Assembly: GCF_002113125.1 (NCBI RefSeq) | Contig: NZ_NEJP01000016.1 | Location: 102,258-166,257, forward strand | DNA length: 64,000 nucleotides | Direction of reading: 5' to 3' | Origin: Pseudomonas sp. B20(2017) | GTDB lineage: Bacteria > Pseudomonadota > Gammaproteobacteria > Pseudomonadales > Pseudomonadaceae | In this document: piece after piece, positions 53,662 through 63,470 of the stretch | Layout of the letters: every line of letters begins with the position of its first letter | How positions within the stretch are numbered: position 1 is the first letter of the stretch | Notes under the pieces: model-generated | Database searches by the model: none | What the model saw: only the letters and a program-made list of their open reading frames with translations | Told to the model about the DNA's origin: nothing | Made by a program: the position numbers and the translations under genes

Positions 53662-54775
53662 GAGCCACCTCCAGCGCAGCGCTGCGACGGCTGGCCAGCT
53701 TCAGGCGCAGAGGTTCCCAGTACAACAGGCCGAGACCGATGACCAGGAAGATCGCGTGCACCCACCACAAGCCGAGCGCCGGTGGAATCTTGCCTTTCTC
53801 GAGGGCGCCGCGGGCGGCAATCAGGATGGTCAGGTAAGCCATATAAAGAAGAATCGCCGGCAGCAGCTTGAGGAAACGCCCTTGACGCGGATTGACCCGC
53901 GACAGCGGCACCGCCATCAGGGTCACGATAAACACCAGCAACGGCAGCGACAGGCGCCATTGCAGTTCGGTTTTCGAGCGAATGTCGTCGCTGCCCAGCA
54001 AAGACGAGGTCGGCATGGCGTCACGGTCGGTGACTTCCTCGCTGACATCCGGCTTGGGCAGCAGCACGCCGTAGGTTTCGTAGTGAATGGCGCGGTAGTT
54101 GGCCTGACCCGGGCTGCCGTCGTAGCGGTAGCCGTTGTCAAGGATCAGGTAGCGGTTGCCGTCGGGACGCACTTCCTGACGACCCTTTTCCGCCACCAGC
54201 ACGGAAATCCCGCGATCCTTCTGGTTGGCGCCGAGGTTCTTCTGCGAAATGAACACGCTGCCAAGGTTGACCCGATCATCGCTCAGGGTTTCGGTGTAGG
54301 TCACCCGCGTACCGTCGCGCAGGGCCTGGAAGCGGCCGGGCTCGAGGGTGTCGAATTCGGTCAGGGCGTCCTGCTTGTTCAGCAGCAGCTGGAACTGGTT
54401 GGCGCCTTGCGGGGCCAGGCTCAGGCTCAGCCACGCCACCACCAGTGCCACCAGGGTGGCCGGGAACAGGGTCATGCGAAACAGACGCTGCTGGCTCATG
54501 CCGGTAGCCGAGAGCACGGTCATCTCGCTTTCCAGGTACAACCGGCCGTACGCCAGCAGGATCCCGAGAAACAGGCCCAGCGGCAGGATCAGTTGCAGGA
54601 AGCCCGGCAGACGGAAGCCCATGATCAGGAACAGCGATCCCGGATCGAGCTGGCCCGCGGCGGCCTGGGCAAGGTATTTGATGAAGCGACCGCTCATGAT
54701 GATGACCAGCAGCACGGCGCTTACCGCACTCAGGGTCAACAGGACTTCGCGGGACAGATAACGGAAGACGATCAA
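53654..54775 (-). CDS. lptF: LPS export permease LptF
   Basis: 373 residues from a TTG at 54775, which gives MIVFRYLSREVL as in relatives; GGAG lies 8 bases before it. A GTG at 54784 overlaps that ribosome site and is less likely. Six TM helices, periplasmic domain about 120-260, and the coupling sequence YLESEMTVLSATGMSQQRLF. Transcribed first, overlapping lptG; divergent from pepA with about 300 bases between. Confidence 0.94.
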   Translation of the reverse strand: MIVFRYLSREVLLTLSAVSAVLLVIIMSGRFIKYLAQAAAGQLDPGSLFLIMGFRLPGFLQLILPLGLFLGILLAYGRLYLESEMTVLSATGMSQQRLFRMTLFPATLVALVVAWLSLSLAPQGANQFQLLLNKQDALTEFDTLEPGRFQALRDGTRVTYTETLSDDRVNLGSVFISQKNLGANQKDRGISVLVAEKGRQEVRPDGNRYLILDNGYRYDGSPGQANYRAIHYETYGVLLPKPDVSEEVTDRDAMPTSSLLGSDDIRSKTELQWRLSLPLLVFIVTLMAVPLSRVNPRQGRFLKLLPAILLYMAYLTILIAARGALEKGKIPPALGLWWVHAIFLVIGLGLLYWEPLRLKLASRRSAALEVARG

Positions 54776-55083
54776 ACCAGACACTCCAGGGTTGTCAGGC
54801 TAAGGCGGCCAAACAAGCAAACGTATCGACCGGCCCGCAATGCAGAGCCGTCGAAAAAAGATGCGGCATTATCCTGTGATTGAGGGCGCCTGTCACTGCG
54901 CACACTCACGCAAGCATGCAATCCGTTGAAGATCGTACAACCGAGGGTTGTCAGGCGCGGTGAGCGAGGTTCAAACTGCCGCCTCTGTCGCAGGCACTGG
55001 CCTGCGCCTCTTCTCTCTATAAGCAGGCGACGGCGGACACCGTCGAACGCCTGCGTGTTGACCATTCATTCAGGGATCCGGAC
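54776..55083. other. lptF-pepA divergent intergenic region
   Basis: About 308 bases carrying both promoters. I see no ORF, terminator or repeat. pepA's ribosome site CAGGGAT ends 8 bases before its start. No -35/-10 pair stands out enough to name. Confidence 0.4.
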
Positions 55084-56574
55084 ATGGAACTGGTTGTAAA
55101 AAGCGTTAGCCCAGAAACGTTGAAAACCGCCACCCTGGTGGTTGCCGTCGGCGAAGGCCGCAAACTCGGTGTTGCCGCCAGGCAGGTCGACGAACTGAGC
55201 GGTGGCGCCATCAGCGCCGTGCTCAAGCGTGGCGATCTGGCCGGCAAGGTCGGCCAGAGCCTGTTGCTGCACAGCCTGCCGAACCTGAAAGCCGAACGCG
55301 TGCTGCTGGTCGGCGTGGGCAAGGATGAAGAACTGGGCGACCGTCCTTTCCGCAAGATCGTCGCCGGCATCCTCAACACCCTCAAAGGCCTGGGCGGCAG
55401 CGACGCCGTGCTGGCGCTCGATGAAATCATCGTCAAGAACCGCGACAGCTACGGCAAGACCCGTCTGCTGGCCGAAACCCTGGTCGACGGCGAATACACC
55501 TTCGACCAGTTCAAGAGCCAGAAAGCCGAACCGCGCGCCCTGAAGAAAATCACCCTGCCGACCATCAAGGCCGCTCAGGCCGAAGTGCAACGCGCCGTGA
55601 ACCACGCCACTGCGATCGCCAACGGCATGGCATTCACCCGTAACCTGGGCAACCTGCCGCCGAACATCTGCCACCCGACCTTCCTCGGCGAACAGGCCAA
55701 GAACCTCGGCAAAGAGTTCAAGGATCTGAAAGTCGAAGTGCTCGACGAGAAGAAGATCAAATCGCTGGGCATGGGTTCGTTCTACGCTGTCGGCCAGGGC
55801 AGCGCCCAGCCGCCGCGCCTGATCGTCATGCAATACAACGGTGGCAAGAAATCCGAGAAGCCGTATGCACTGGTCGGTAAAGGCATCACCTTCGACACCG
55901 GCGGCATCAGCCTGAAACCGGGCGCCGGCATGGACGAGATGAAGTACGACATGGGTGGCGCCGCCAGCGTGTTCGGTACCCTGCGCGCCGTGCTGGAACT
56001 GAAACTGCCGATCAACCTGGTGTGCATCCTGGCCTGCGCCGAGAACATGCCAAGCGGCACCGCTTCGCGTCCGGGCGACATCGTCACCACCATGAGCGGC
56101 CAGACCGTGGAAATCCTCAACACCGACGCCGAAGGCCGTCTGGTGCTGTGCGACGCGCTGACCTACTCCGAGCGCTTCAAGCCGCAAGCGGTGATCGACA
56201 TCGCCACCCTGACCGGTGCCTGCGTGGTTGCTCTGGGCGCCCACACGTCGGGCCTGCTGGGCAACAACGACGAACTGATCGAGCAACTGCTGAGCGCCGG
56301 CAAGGCTGCCGACGACCGCGCCTGGCAACTGCCGCTGTTCGACGAGTACCAGGAGCAACTGGACAGCCCGTTCGCGGACATCGCCAACATCGGCGGTCCG
56401 AAAGCCGGCACCATCACCGCCGCCTGCTTCCTGTCGCGCTTCACCAAGAACCTGAACTGGGCGCACCTGGACATCGCAGGCACCGCCTGGACCAGCGGCG
56501 GCAAGGACAAGGGCGCCACTGGCCGTCCGGTTCCGCTGCTGACCCAATACCTGCTGGACCGCGCCAAAGCCTGA
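55084..56574 (+). CDS. pepA: Leucyl aminopeptidase PepA
   Basis: M17 dizinc aminopeptidase, 496 residues, also a DNA-binding protein in Xer recombination in E. coli. N-terminal regulatory domain, then catalytic part with GKGITFDTGGISLKPG, MDEMKYDMGGAA and the signature NTDAEGRLVL. Metal ligands all present. Followed at 60 bases by holC, usual gammaproteobacterial order. Confidence 0.97.
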   Translation: MELVVKSVSPETLKTATLVVAVGEGRKLGVAARQVDELSGGAISAVLKRGDLAGKVGQSLLLHSLPNLKAERVLLVGVGKDEELGDRPFRKIVAGILNTLKGLGGSDAVLALDEIIVKNRDSYGKTRLLAETLVDGEYTFDQFKSQKAEPRALKKITLPTIKAAQAEVQRAVNHATAIANGMAFTRNLGNLPPNICHPTFLGEQAKNLGKEFKDLKVEVLDEKKIKSLGMGSFYAVGQGSAQPPRLIVMQYNGGKKSEKPYALVGKGITFDTGGISLKPGAGMDEMKYDMGGAASVFGTLRAVLELKLPINLVCILACAENMPSGTASRPGDIVTTMSGQTVEILNTDAEGRLVLCDALTYSERFKPQAVIDIATLTGACVVALGAHTSGLLGNNDELIEQLLSAGKAADDRAWQLPLFDEYQEQLDSPFADIANIGGPKAGTITAACFLSRFTKNLNWAHLDIAGTAWTSGGKDKGATGRPVPLLTQYLLDRAKA

Positions 56575-56634
56575 AACCGATGACTGCGAGCGGCGCCTCT
56601 CTTGAGGGGCGCCGTTTACAGCTCAGGAACCGCA

Positions 56635-57063
56635 ATGACCAAAGTCGACTTTTATATCCTGCCCAGCGCCGATCCTTCGGCTCGCCTGGACTTTGCCTGC
56701 AAGCTCACCGAGAAAGCCTGGCGCATGGGCCATCGCATCTATCTGCATTGCAGCGATGCCGCCCAGCGTGATGATCTCGATGCGCGACTGTGGGCATTCA
56801 AGGGCGAAACCTTCGTGCCTCACGGTCCGGCTGAAAGCGAACCGGAAGGTTTGATCGTGTTGGGACTGGGCGATGACTGCGGCCAACACACGGACTTGCT
56901 GGTCAACCTCGGCCTGAAAGTCCCAGCTTTCGCCAATAAATTCGCCCGGGTGGCGGAGGTTGTAGTGGAAGATCCGGCGATCCGCACTGCGGCGCGGGAG
57001 AGTTTCCGTTTCTACCGCGAACAGGGCTATCCTCTGCAAGACCACCGTTTACAGCGACTCTGA
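56635..57063 (+). CDS. holC: DNA polymerase III chi subunit
   Basis: 142 residues; links the clamp loader (through psi) to SSB. KVDFYILPSADPSARLDFAC, WRMGHRIYLHC, WAFKGETFVPHG and RFYREQGYPL are family traits. AGGA precedes the ATG at 56635. Followed 8 bases later by a conserved hypothetical gene and then valS. Confidence 0.93.
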   Translation: MTKVDFYILPSADPSARLDFACKLTEKAWRMGHRIYLHCSDAAQRDDLDARLWAFKGETFVPHGPAESEPEGLIVLGLGDDCGQHTDLLVNLGLKVPAFANKFARVAEVVVEDPAIRTAARESFRFYREQGYPLQDHRLQRL

Positions 57064-57071
57064 GTACGCCG

Positions 57072-57464
57072 ATGGACACGCCAAAACCGCTGCAAAAACC
57101 CGCGCACCTGCTGGATGACCTCGAGTCGATCCGCCAGTTACTCGGCGATGACAACCTGCAACCGCCACTGCTGACCGACACGGTCGACGATGGCGAACAG
57201 GAACAGATTCCGATGTTGTTCGATTCGGTCGACAACGCACCGCAAGCCGTCGAAGCTGCACCCGCGCCGACGCCAGCCGCGCAGCCTGCCGCTGCGCCTG
57301 TGGATAAAGGCCCCGACGCCCTGCTGCACCTGGACAGCGAACTGCGCGCCGCCGCGCAACTGATCATGCAAGACGTGATCGACGACTTCGCCCCGCACAT
57401 CGAAACCGAAATCAAACGCCGCCTCGAGGCGCGGATGGAACGGCTTCTCGGCCAGTACGAATAA
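57072..57464 (+). CDS. Conserved hypothetical protein between holC and valS
   Basis: 130 residues. The N-terminal third has acidic LLDDLESIRQLLGDD, the centre is Ala/Pro-rich low complexity, and the C-terminus has two helices (LHLDSELRAAAQLIMQDVIDDF, HIETEIKRRLEARMERLL). It occupies the place of a small conserved gene in Pseudomonas. No known domain recognised. Probably translated with holC; no signal peptide. Confidence 0.75.
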   Translation: MDTPKPLQKPAHLLDDLESIRQLLGDDNLQPPLLTDTVDDGEQEQIPMLFDSVDNAPQAVEAAPAPTPAAQPAAAPVDKGPDALLHLDSELRAAAQLIMQDVIDDFAPHIETEIKRRLEARMERLLGQYE

Positions 57465-57479
57465 TCCCCCCAATCCCTT

Positions 57480-57564
57480 GTGGGAGTGAGCTTGCTCGCG
57501 ATGCAGGCACTGCGATCTTTCCTAATATTGCGGCGATGCCATCGCGAGCAAGCTCGCTCCCACA
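57480..57564. repeat. REP doublet before valS
   Basis: Inverted pair with one arm GTGGGAGTGAGCTTGCTCGC (core AGTGAGC, a mismatch) and the partner ATCGCGAGCAAGCTCGCTCC. Located inside the pepA-holC-valS gene series. Confidence 0.88.
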
Positions 57565-57664
57565 TTTAGTTCCACGTCCAGTCGCCACTCGCTCGCCCTG
57601 CGCCCCATGCCCCGCTATACTTCCCGGCTTTTCCTGAATAAATGCCAATAGGGTCCCGCCGCGC

Positions 57665-60511
57665 ATGGATAAGACCTACCAGCCGCACGCCATTGAAACT
57701 TCCTGGTACAACACCTGGGAGTCCGAGAACTACTTCGCCCCGCAAGGCGCGGGCGACTCCTACACCATCATGATCCCGCCGCCGAACGTCACCGGCAGCC
57801 TGCACATGGGTCACGGTTTCAACAACGCGATCATGGACGCCCTGATCCGTTTCCGCCGCATGCAGGGTCGCAACACCCTGTGGCAGCCGGGCACCGACCA
57901 CGCCGGTATCGCCACGCAGATGCTGGTGGAGCGTCAACTCGAAGCCCAGGGCCAGAATCGCCACGATCTGGGCCGCGAGAAATTCCTCGAGAAAGTCTGG
58001 GAATGGAAGGATCAGTCCGGCGGCAACATCAGCCGTCAGATCCGCCGCCTCGGTTCGTCCGTGGACTGGAGCCGCGAGCGTTTCACCATGGACGACGGCC
58101 TCTCGGAAGCCGTTAAAGAAGCCTTCGTGCGCCTGCACGAAGACGGTCTGATCTATCGCGGCAAGCGTCTGGTCAACTGGGACACCAAGCTGCACACGGC
58201 GATTTCCGACCTCGAAGTGGAAAACCACGACGAGAAAGGTTTCCTGTGGAACCTGAAGTACCCGCTGGCCGACGGCGCGAAAACCGCTGAAGGCAACGAT
58301 TTCCTGATCGTCGCGACCACCCGTCCGGAAACCATGCTCGGGGACTCCGCCGTCGCGGTGAACCCGAACGACGAGCGCTACAAAGCCCTGATCGGCAAAT
58401 TTGTCGAGCTACCGCTGGTTGGCCGCCGCATCCCGATCATCGCCGACGATTACTGCGATCCTGAATTCGGCACCGGCTGCGTGAAAATCACCCCGGCCCA
58501 CGATTTCAACGACTACGAAGTCGGCAAGCGCCACAACCTGCCGCTGCTGAACATCTTCGACAAGAACGCCAACGTGCTGCCGGCAGCGCAGGTGTTCAAC
58601 CTCGACGGCACGCTGAACGACAGCATCGACGGCAAGATTCCGGCCGAGTACGCCGGTCTCGAGCGTTTCGAAGCGCGCAAGCAAATCGTTGCCGCGTTCG
58701 ACGCCGCCGGCCTGCTGGTCAGTGTCGACGACCACAACCTGAAAGTGCCAAAAGGCGACCGCTCCGGCACCGTCATCGAGCCTTGGCTGACCGACCAGTG
58801 GTACGTGTCCACCAAACCGCTGGCCGAGCCTGCGATTGCTGCCGTTGAAGACGGCCGTATCCAGTTCGTGCCGAAGCAGTACGAAAACATGTACTTCTCG
58901 TGGATGCGCGACATCCAGGACTGGTGCATCAGCCGTCAGCTGTGGTGGGGCCACCGGATTCCGGCCTGGTACGACGAGTCGGGCAAGGTTTACGTCGGTC
59001 GCGACGAAGCCGAAGTGCGCGCCAAGCACAACCTCGGCCCGGACGTTGCGCTGCAACAGGACAACGACGTTCTCGACACCTGGTTCAGTTCGGGCCTGTG
59101 GACCTTCTCCACCCTGGGCTGGCCGGAAAAGACCGAGTTCTTGAAGAAATTCCACTCCACCGACGTACTGGTGACGGGCTTCGACATCATTTTCTTCTGG
59201 GTTGCCCGGATGATCATGCTGACCATGCACCTGATCAAGAACGAGGACGGCACGCCGCAGGTTCCGTTCAAGACCGTTTATGTGCATGGTCTGGTGCGTG
59301 ACGGCCAGGGCCAGAAGATGTCCAAGTCCAAGGGCAACGTCCTGGACCCGCTGGACATCATCGACGGTATCGAGCTCGAAACCCTGGTGCAGAAACGCAC
59401 TTCCGGTCTGATGCAGCCGAAACTGGCGAAGAAGATCGAGAAGCAAACCCGCGACGAGTTCGCCGACGGCATCGCCAGCTACGGCACCGACGCCCTGCGC
59501 TTCACCTTCTGCTCGCTGGCGTCCACCGGTCGCGACATCAAGTTCGACATGGGCCGCGTCGAGGGCTACCGCAACTTCTGCAACAAGATCTGGAACGCCG
59601 CGCGTTATGTTCTGGACAAGGGCGAAGACTGCGGCCAGAACGGCGAAGCCTACGAGCTGTCGCTGGCAGACCGCTGGATCATCTCGCAACTGCAACGCAC
59701 CGAAGCCGAAGTGACCCGTCAACTGGATCAGTTCCGTTTCGACCTGGCGGCGCAAGCGCTGTACGAGTTCATCTGGAACCAGTATTGCGACTGGTACCTG
59801 GAACTGTCCAAGCCAGTGCTGTGGGACGAAAACGCGCCGGTCGAGCGTCAGCGCGGCACCCGCCGCACGCTGGTTCGCGTACTGGAAGTGGCGCTGCGCC
59901 TGGCGCATCCGTTCATGCCGTTCATCACTGAAGAAATCTGGCAGCGCATCGCGCCGCTGGCCGGCATTCAGGGCAAGACGATCATGCTGCAAGCGTGGCC
60001 GGTGGCCAACGAAGAGCGCATCGATCCGGCGGCCGAAGACGACATCGAATGGCTCAAGGGCCTGATGCTCGGCACGCGCAACATCCGTGGCGAAATGAAC
60101 ATCGGCCCGGGCAAACCGCTGCCGATCTACCTGAAGAACGTCACCGCTGAAGACCAGCGCCGCCTGACCGAGAACGAAGCGCTGCTGAAAAAGCTGGCGC
60201 GTCTGGAATCGATCACCGTACTGGCCGCCGGCGAAGAAGCGCCGCTGTCCGCGACCGCGCTGGTTGGCGAGATGGAAGTGCTGGTGCCGATGGCCGGCCT
60301 GATCGACAAGAACGCCGAGCTGGCGCGTCTGGACAAGGAAATCCTGCGTCTGCAGGGCGAAGTCCAGCGCGTTGGCGGCAAGCTGTCCAACGCCGGTTTC
60401 GTTGACAAGGCCCCGGCCGAAGTCATCGAGAAGGAGCGCGCCAAACTGGCCGAAGCCGAACAGGCTCTGGCCAAGCTGGCCGAGCAGCACGCGCGGATTG
60501 CCAGTCTGTAA
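57665..60511 (+). CDS. valS: Valyl-tRNA synthetase
   Basis: 948-residue class I synthetase. PPPNVTGSLHMGHGF carries the HIGH motif, GQKMSKSKGN the KMSKS motif, and DWCISRQLWWGHRIPAWYD a conserved catalytic loop. Editing domain about 190-340, anticodon-binding domain about 670-830, and the C-terminal coiled-coil tRNA arm (LDKEILRLQGEVQRVGGKL). Complete. Confidence 0.98.
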   Translation: MDKTYQPHAIETSWYNTWESENYFAPQGAGDSYTIMIPPPNVTGSLHMGHGFNNAIMDALIRFRRMQGRNTLWQPGTDHAGIATQMLVERQLEAQGQNRHDLGREKFLEKVWEWKDQSGGNISRQIRRLGSSVDWSRERFTMDDGLSEAVKEAFVRLHEDGLIYRGKRLVNWDTKLHTAISDLEVENHDEKGFLWNLKYPLADGAKTAEGNDFLIVATTRPETMLGDSAVAVNPNDERYKALIGKFVELPLVGRRIPIIADDYCDPEFGTGCVKITPAHDFNDYEVGKRHNLPLLNIFDKNANVLPAAQVFNLDGTLNDSIDGKIPAEYAGLERFEARKQIVAAFDAAGLLVSVDDHNLKVPKGDRSGTVIEPWLTDQWYVSTKPLAEPAIAAVEDGRIQFVPKQYENMYFSWMRDIQDWCISRQLWWGHRIPAWYDESGKVYVGRDEAEVRAKHNLGPDVALQQDNDVLDTWFSSGLWTFSTLGWPEKTEFLKKFHSTDVLVTGFDIIFFWVARMIMLTMHLIKNEDGTPQVPFKTVYVHGLVRDGQGQKMSKSKGNVLDPLDIIDGIELETLVQKRTSGLMQPKLAKKIEKQTRDEFADGIASYGTDALRFTFCSLASTGRDIKFDMGRVEGYRNFCNKIWNAARYVLDKGEDCGQNGEAYELSLADRWIISQLQRTEAEVTRQLDQFRFDLAAQALYEFIWNQYCDWYLELSKPVLWDENAPVERQRGTRRTLVRVLEVALRLAHPFMPFITEEIWQRIAPLAGIQGKTIMLQAWPVANEERIDPAAEDDIEWLKGLMLGTRNIRGEMNIGPGKPLPIYLKNVTAEDQRRLTENEALLKKLARLESITVLAAGEEAPLSATALVGEMEVLVPMAGLIDKNAELARLDKEILRLQGEVQRVGGKLSNAGFVDKAPAEVIEKERAKLAEAEQALAKLAEQHARIASL

Positions 60512-60523
60512 CGGCAAATCGCA

Positions 60524-60562
60524 CTGAAAAAGGGAGGCCCGCAACGGCCTCCCTTTTTTGTG
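60524..60562 (+). terminator. Intrinsic terminator of valS
   Basis: AAAAAGGGAGGCC/GGCCTCCCTTTTTT with a short loop, 20 bases past the valS stop. Confidence 0.9.
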
Positions 60563-60644
60563 CCCGGCACTTTTCCGGCCAACAACACGGCTCCCTGTGG
60601 GACAATAGCCGCCACTTTCAGCCCTACCCGAATCGACCACGCCC

Positions 60645-61664
60645 ATGAACGCCCCACGTACACCGAAACCTGCGCGCAAGAAGCCTGACTCCACCCCGGC
60701 CAAGCCCGTGGAACCGCGTAAAGAAGCCAGCCTTCACCCGCGCAATCGCCATCAGGGTCGTTACGACTTTCCGGCGCTGATCAAGACCACGCCGGAGCTG
60801 GCGAAGTTCGTGATCACCAACCCGTACGGCAAGGAAAGCATCGACTTCGCCAGTCCCGATGCGGTGCGCGTGTTCAACCGGGCGCTGCTCAAATCGTTCT
60901 ACGGCATCCAGCATTGGGACATCCCGGCCGATTATCTGTGCCCGCCGGTGCCGGGCCGGGCCGACTACATCCACTTCCTGGCTGACCTGCTGGCCAGCAA
61001 CAACGACGGCGTGGTTCCACGCGGCGCCATCGTCAATGTGCTGGATATCGGCATGGGCGCCAACTGCGTGTATCCGCTGATCGGCAACAGCGAATACCGC
61101 TGGCACTTCCTGGGCTCGGAGATCGATCCGACCGCCGTGGCCGCCGCCAGGGCCATCGTCCAGTCCAACGACCTGAACAAGGTCATCCAGCTGCGCCAGC
61201 AGGAGAACCGCAAGCACATCCTGATCGGCCTGCTGGAGCCGGGCGAGCGTTTTGACCTGACCATGTGCAACCCGCCGTTCCACGCGTCGATGGAAGAAGC
61301 CACCAAGGGCAGCGAGCGTAAATGGCGCGCCCTGGGCAAGGCCGACCCGAAACGCAAACTGCCAGTGCTGAACTTCGGCGGGCAGTCGGCCGAACTGTGG
61401 TGTGAAGGCGGCGAAGCGCGTTTCGTGACGCAACTGATCGCCGAAAGTGCGAACTTTGCGCACAAGGTGTTGTGGTTCAGCACCCTGGTCTCGAAGGCTT
61501 CGAACCTGCCTGCCATCGAAACCGCGCTGAAAAAGGCCGGTGCGCTGGAAAGCCAGGTGGTGGAGATGTCCCAGGGGCAGAAGCAGAGCCGCTTCGTCGC
61601 CTGGACCTTTCAGACCAAGTCCGAACAGCAGATCTGGCGGCGCGAACGCTGGGTGCGCAAGTAA
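60645..61664 (+). CDS. rlmF: 23S rRNA (adenine-1618-N6)-methyltransferase RlmF
   Basis: 339 residues, Rossmann-fold methyltransferase modifying A1618. SAM-binding VLDIGMGANCVYPLIGN and the base-flipping NPPF motif (MCNPPFHAS) are present. The basic N-terminal tail (PKPARKKPDSTPAKP) precedes HPRNRHQGRYDFPALI. The ribosome site is weak. Family average length with no domain loss. Confidence 0.94.
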   Translation: MNAPRTPKPARKKPDSTPAKPVEPRKEASLHPRNRHQGRYDFPALIKTTPELAKFVITNPYGKESIDFASPDAVRVFNRALLKSFYGIQHWDIPADYLCPPVPGRADYIHFLADLLASNNDGVVPRGAIVNVLDIGMGANCVYPLIGNSEYRWHFLGSEIDPTAVAAARAIVQSNDLNKVIQLRQQENRKHILIGLLEPGERFDLTMCNPPFHASMEEATKGSERKWRALGKADPKRKLPVLNFGGQSAELWCEGGEARFVTQLIAESANFAHKVLWFSTLVSKASNLPAIETALKKAGALESQVVEMSQGQKQSRFVAWTFQTKSEQQIWRRERWVRK

Positions 61665-61734
61665 TACGCTTCAACCGGGGCGGCGCTTGAGTGAAAAGTA
61701 GCCGCCGCTACTGCTGAAACACAAACATCAGGAA

Positions 61735-61779
61735 CAAAAAAACCGTGCCCGGATCACTCCGGTGCACGGTTTTTTTATC
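61735..61779 (-). terminator. Intrinsic terminator of the HU gene
   Basis: Strong stem ACCGTGC/GCACGGT with a long loop and T-runs on both sides; reverse orientation ends the HU gene. Confidence 0.88.
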
Positions 61780-61787
61780 GCTGCGTC

Positions 61788-62069
61788 TTACTTGTTCACA
61801 GCGTCGGTCAGGCCTTTGGCCACAACCAGCTTGATCACTTTCTTGGCAGGGATTTCGATGGCAGCGCCAGTCGATGGGTTACGGCCAGTGCGGGCAGGAC
61901 GCTCGGTCACTTTCAGCTTGCCGATACCTGGCAAGGTGATTTCGGCACCGTTTTCCAGCTGATCGGCAACGATTTGGCCCAGTTGGTCCAGAGCGGCACG
62001 CGCGGTGGTTTTCGGCGCGTCGATAGCTTCAGCGATGTCGGCGATCAGTTGGTCTTTAGTAAGAGCCAT
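61788..62069 (-). CDS. HU family DNA-binding protein (HupN-like)
   Basis: 93-residue HU/IHF-type nucleoid protein. MALTKDQLIADIAEAID and the beta arm ITLPGIGKLKVTERPARTGRNPSTG are typical; it differs from HupA and HupB sequences I recall and resembles the third Pseudomonas paralogue, HupN. AAGGAACACTAC precedes ATG 62069. Bends DNA and helps compact the chromosome. Longer frames upstream to 62915 are only shadows of the yejK region. Confidence 0.93.
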   Translation of the reverse strand: MALTKDQLIADIAEAIDAPKTTARAALDQLGQIVADQLENGAEITLPGIGKLKVTERPARTGRNPSTGAAIEIPAKKVIKLVVAKGLTDAVNK

Positions 62070-62465
62070 GTAGTGTTCCTTCCCTATCAAATTCATATGG
62101 ATTGCAGAGTGCAGTGTCAGCCATCGAGCCCGATCTTCTGGATCTGGCACCCTCGGCGATAACCACGACGAGTCGGGGTTATAGATGCCGAAATCAAGGT
62201 TTGGTTCGACCTGACAAAAGCTGAATGCATGCTTGTCGCGGTGACTTCGCACAAGACCGGGCAAAACTAGCACAGAGACAAGGAAATATCCGCCTCTAGC
62301 TAGCCAAATGGTCAGGTTTATTGCGCTAAATCGGTAAATAAATGCATAAGGGCCGTCGGGTGACCCGGATTTACCCTTCACCCCGCGCCAAATCCAGTGG
62401 TTGCGGTACACTGAGCGCTTTTTCGGGGGAGCCCGCCCTCCTCCCTTCCACCAGCCGAGAAGCCT
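62070..62465. other. HU-yejK divergent intergenic region
   Basis: About 396 bases separating two nucleoid-protein genes. It is AT-rich at 62230-62350. No ORF is convincing and no repeat appears. It must hold both promoters; TATAGATG and TACACT-like sequences are seen but lack convincing -35 partners. Confidence 0.4.
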
Positions 62466-63470
62466 ATGCCGATCCGTCATTGCATCGTCCATTTGATCGA
62501 CAAAAAACCCGACGGCACACCCGCAGTCCTGCACGCCCGCGACTCCGAACTGGCTGAGTCCGCAGCCATCGAGAACATGCTCGCCGATCTCAACGAGAGC
62601 TATAACGCCAAACAGGGCAAAGCCTGGGGTTTGTTCCATCCGGAGTCCGGCGCGTTCCCGTTCAGCGGCTGGCTGAAGGAATACATGGAAGGCGGCAAGG
62701 ACTTCACCGCGTTCAGCAAAGTCGCGGTCGAGCACCTGCAGAAGCTGATGGAAGAGTCGAACCTGTCGGTCGGCGGCCACGTGTTGTTCGCCCACTATCA
62801 GCAAGGCATGACCGATTACCTGGCCATCGCCCTGCTGCACCACAGCGAAGGCGTGGCGGTGACCGATCAGCTGGACGTGACCCCCTCGCGCCACCTCGAC
62901 CTCGGTCAACTGCACCTGGCGGCGCGGATCAACGTTTCCGAGTGGCAGAACAACAAGCAGTCCAAGCAGTACATCTCGTTCATCAAGGGCAAGAACGGCA
63001 AGAAGGTTTCGGAATACTTCCGCGACTTCATCGGCTGCCAGGAAGGCGTCGACGGCCCGGGCGAGACCCGCACCCTGCTCAAGGCCTTCAGCGACTTCGT
63101 CGAGAGCGAAGACCTGCCGGAAGACTCAGCCCGCGAGAAGACCAAGACCCTGGTCGACTACGCCAGCAGCCAGGCCAAACTCGGCGAGCCAATGGGCCTG
63201 GAAGAACTCTCGGAGCTGATCGACGAAGAACGCCCGAAAGCCTTCTACGATCACATCCGCAACAAGGATTACGGCCTGTCGCCGGAGATCCCGGCGGATA
63301 AACGCACGCTTAACCAGTTCCGCCGCTTCACCGGCCGCGCCGAAGGCCTGTCGATCAGCTTCGAAGCGCACCTGCTGGGCTCGAAGATCGAATACGACGA
63401 AGAAGCCGGAACACTGGTCATCAAAGGCCTGCCGACCTCGCTCACCGATCAGCTGAAGCGTCGCAACTGA
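62466..63470 (+). CDS. yejK: Nucleoid-associated protein YejK
   Basis: 334-residue NdpA/YejK family protein reported to interact with nucleoid and topoisomerase functions. MPIRHCIVHLIDKKPDG, SGWLKEYMEGGKDFTAFSKVAVEHLQ and YISFIKGKNGKKVSEYFRDFIGC are recognised. Divergent from the HU gene, consistent with a shared nucleoid theme. Overlaps the next gene by one base. Confidence 0.94.
   Translation: MPIRHCIVHLIDKKPDGTPAVLHARDSELAESAAIENMLADLNESYNAKQGKAWGLFHPESGAFPFSGWLKEYMEGGKDFTAFSKVAVEHLQKLMEESNLSVGGHVLFAHYQQGMTDYLAIALLHHSEGVAVTDQLDVTPSRHLDLGQLHLAARINVSEWQNNKQSKQYISFIKGKNGKKVSEYFRDFIGCQEGVDGPGETRTLLKAFSDFVESEDLPEDSAREKTKTLVDYASSQAKLGEPMGLEELSELIDEERPKAFYDHIRNKDYGLSPEIPADKRTLNQFRRFTGRAEGLSISFEAHLLGSKIEYDEEAGTLVIKGLPTSLTDQLKRRN

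Noticed and set aside
61788..62915. A 375-residue HU fusion frame extending into yejK
   Set aside because: The frame upstream of 62069 overlaps yejK in antisense and has no ribosome site; the HU start has a clear AAGGA.
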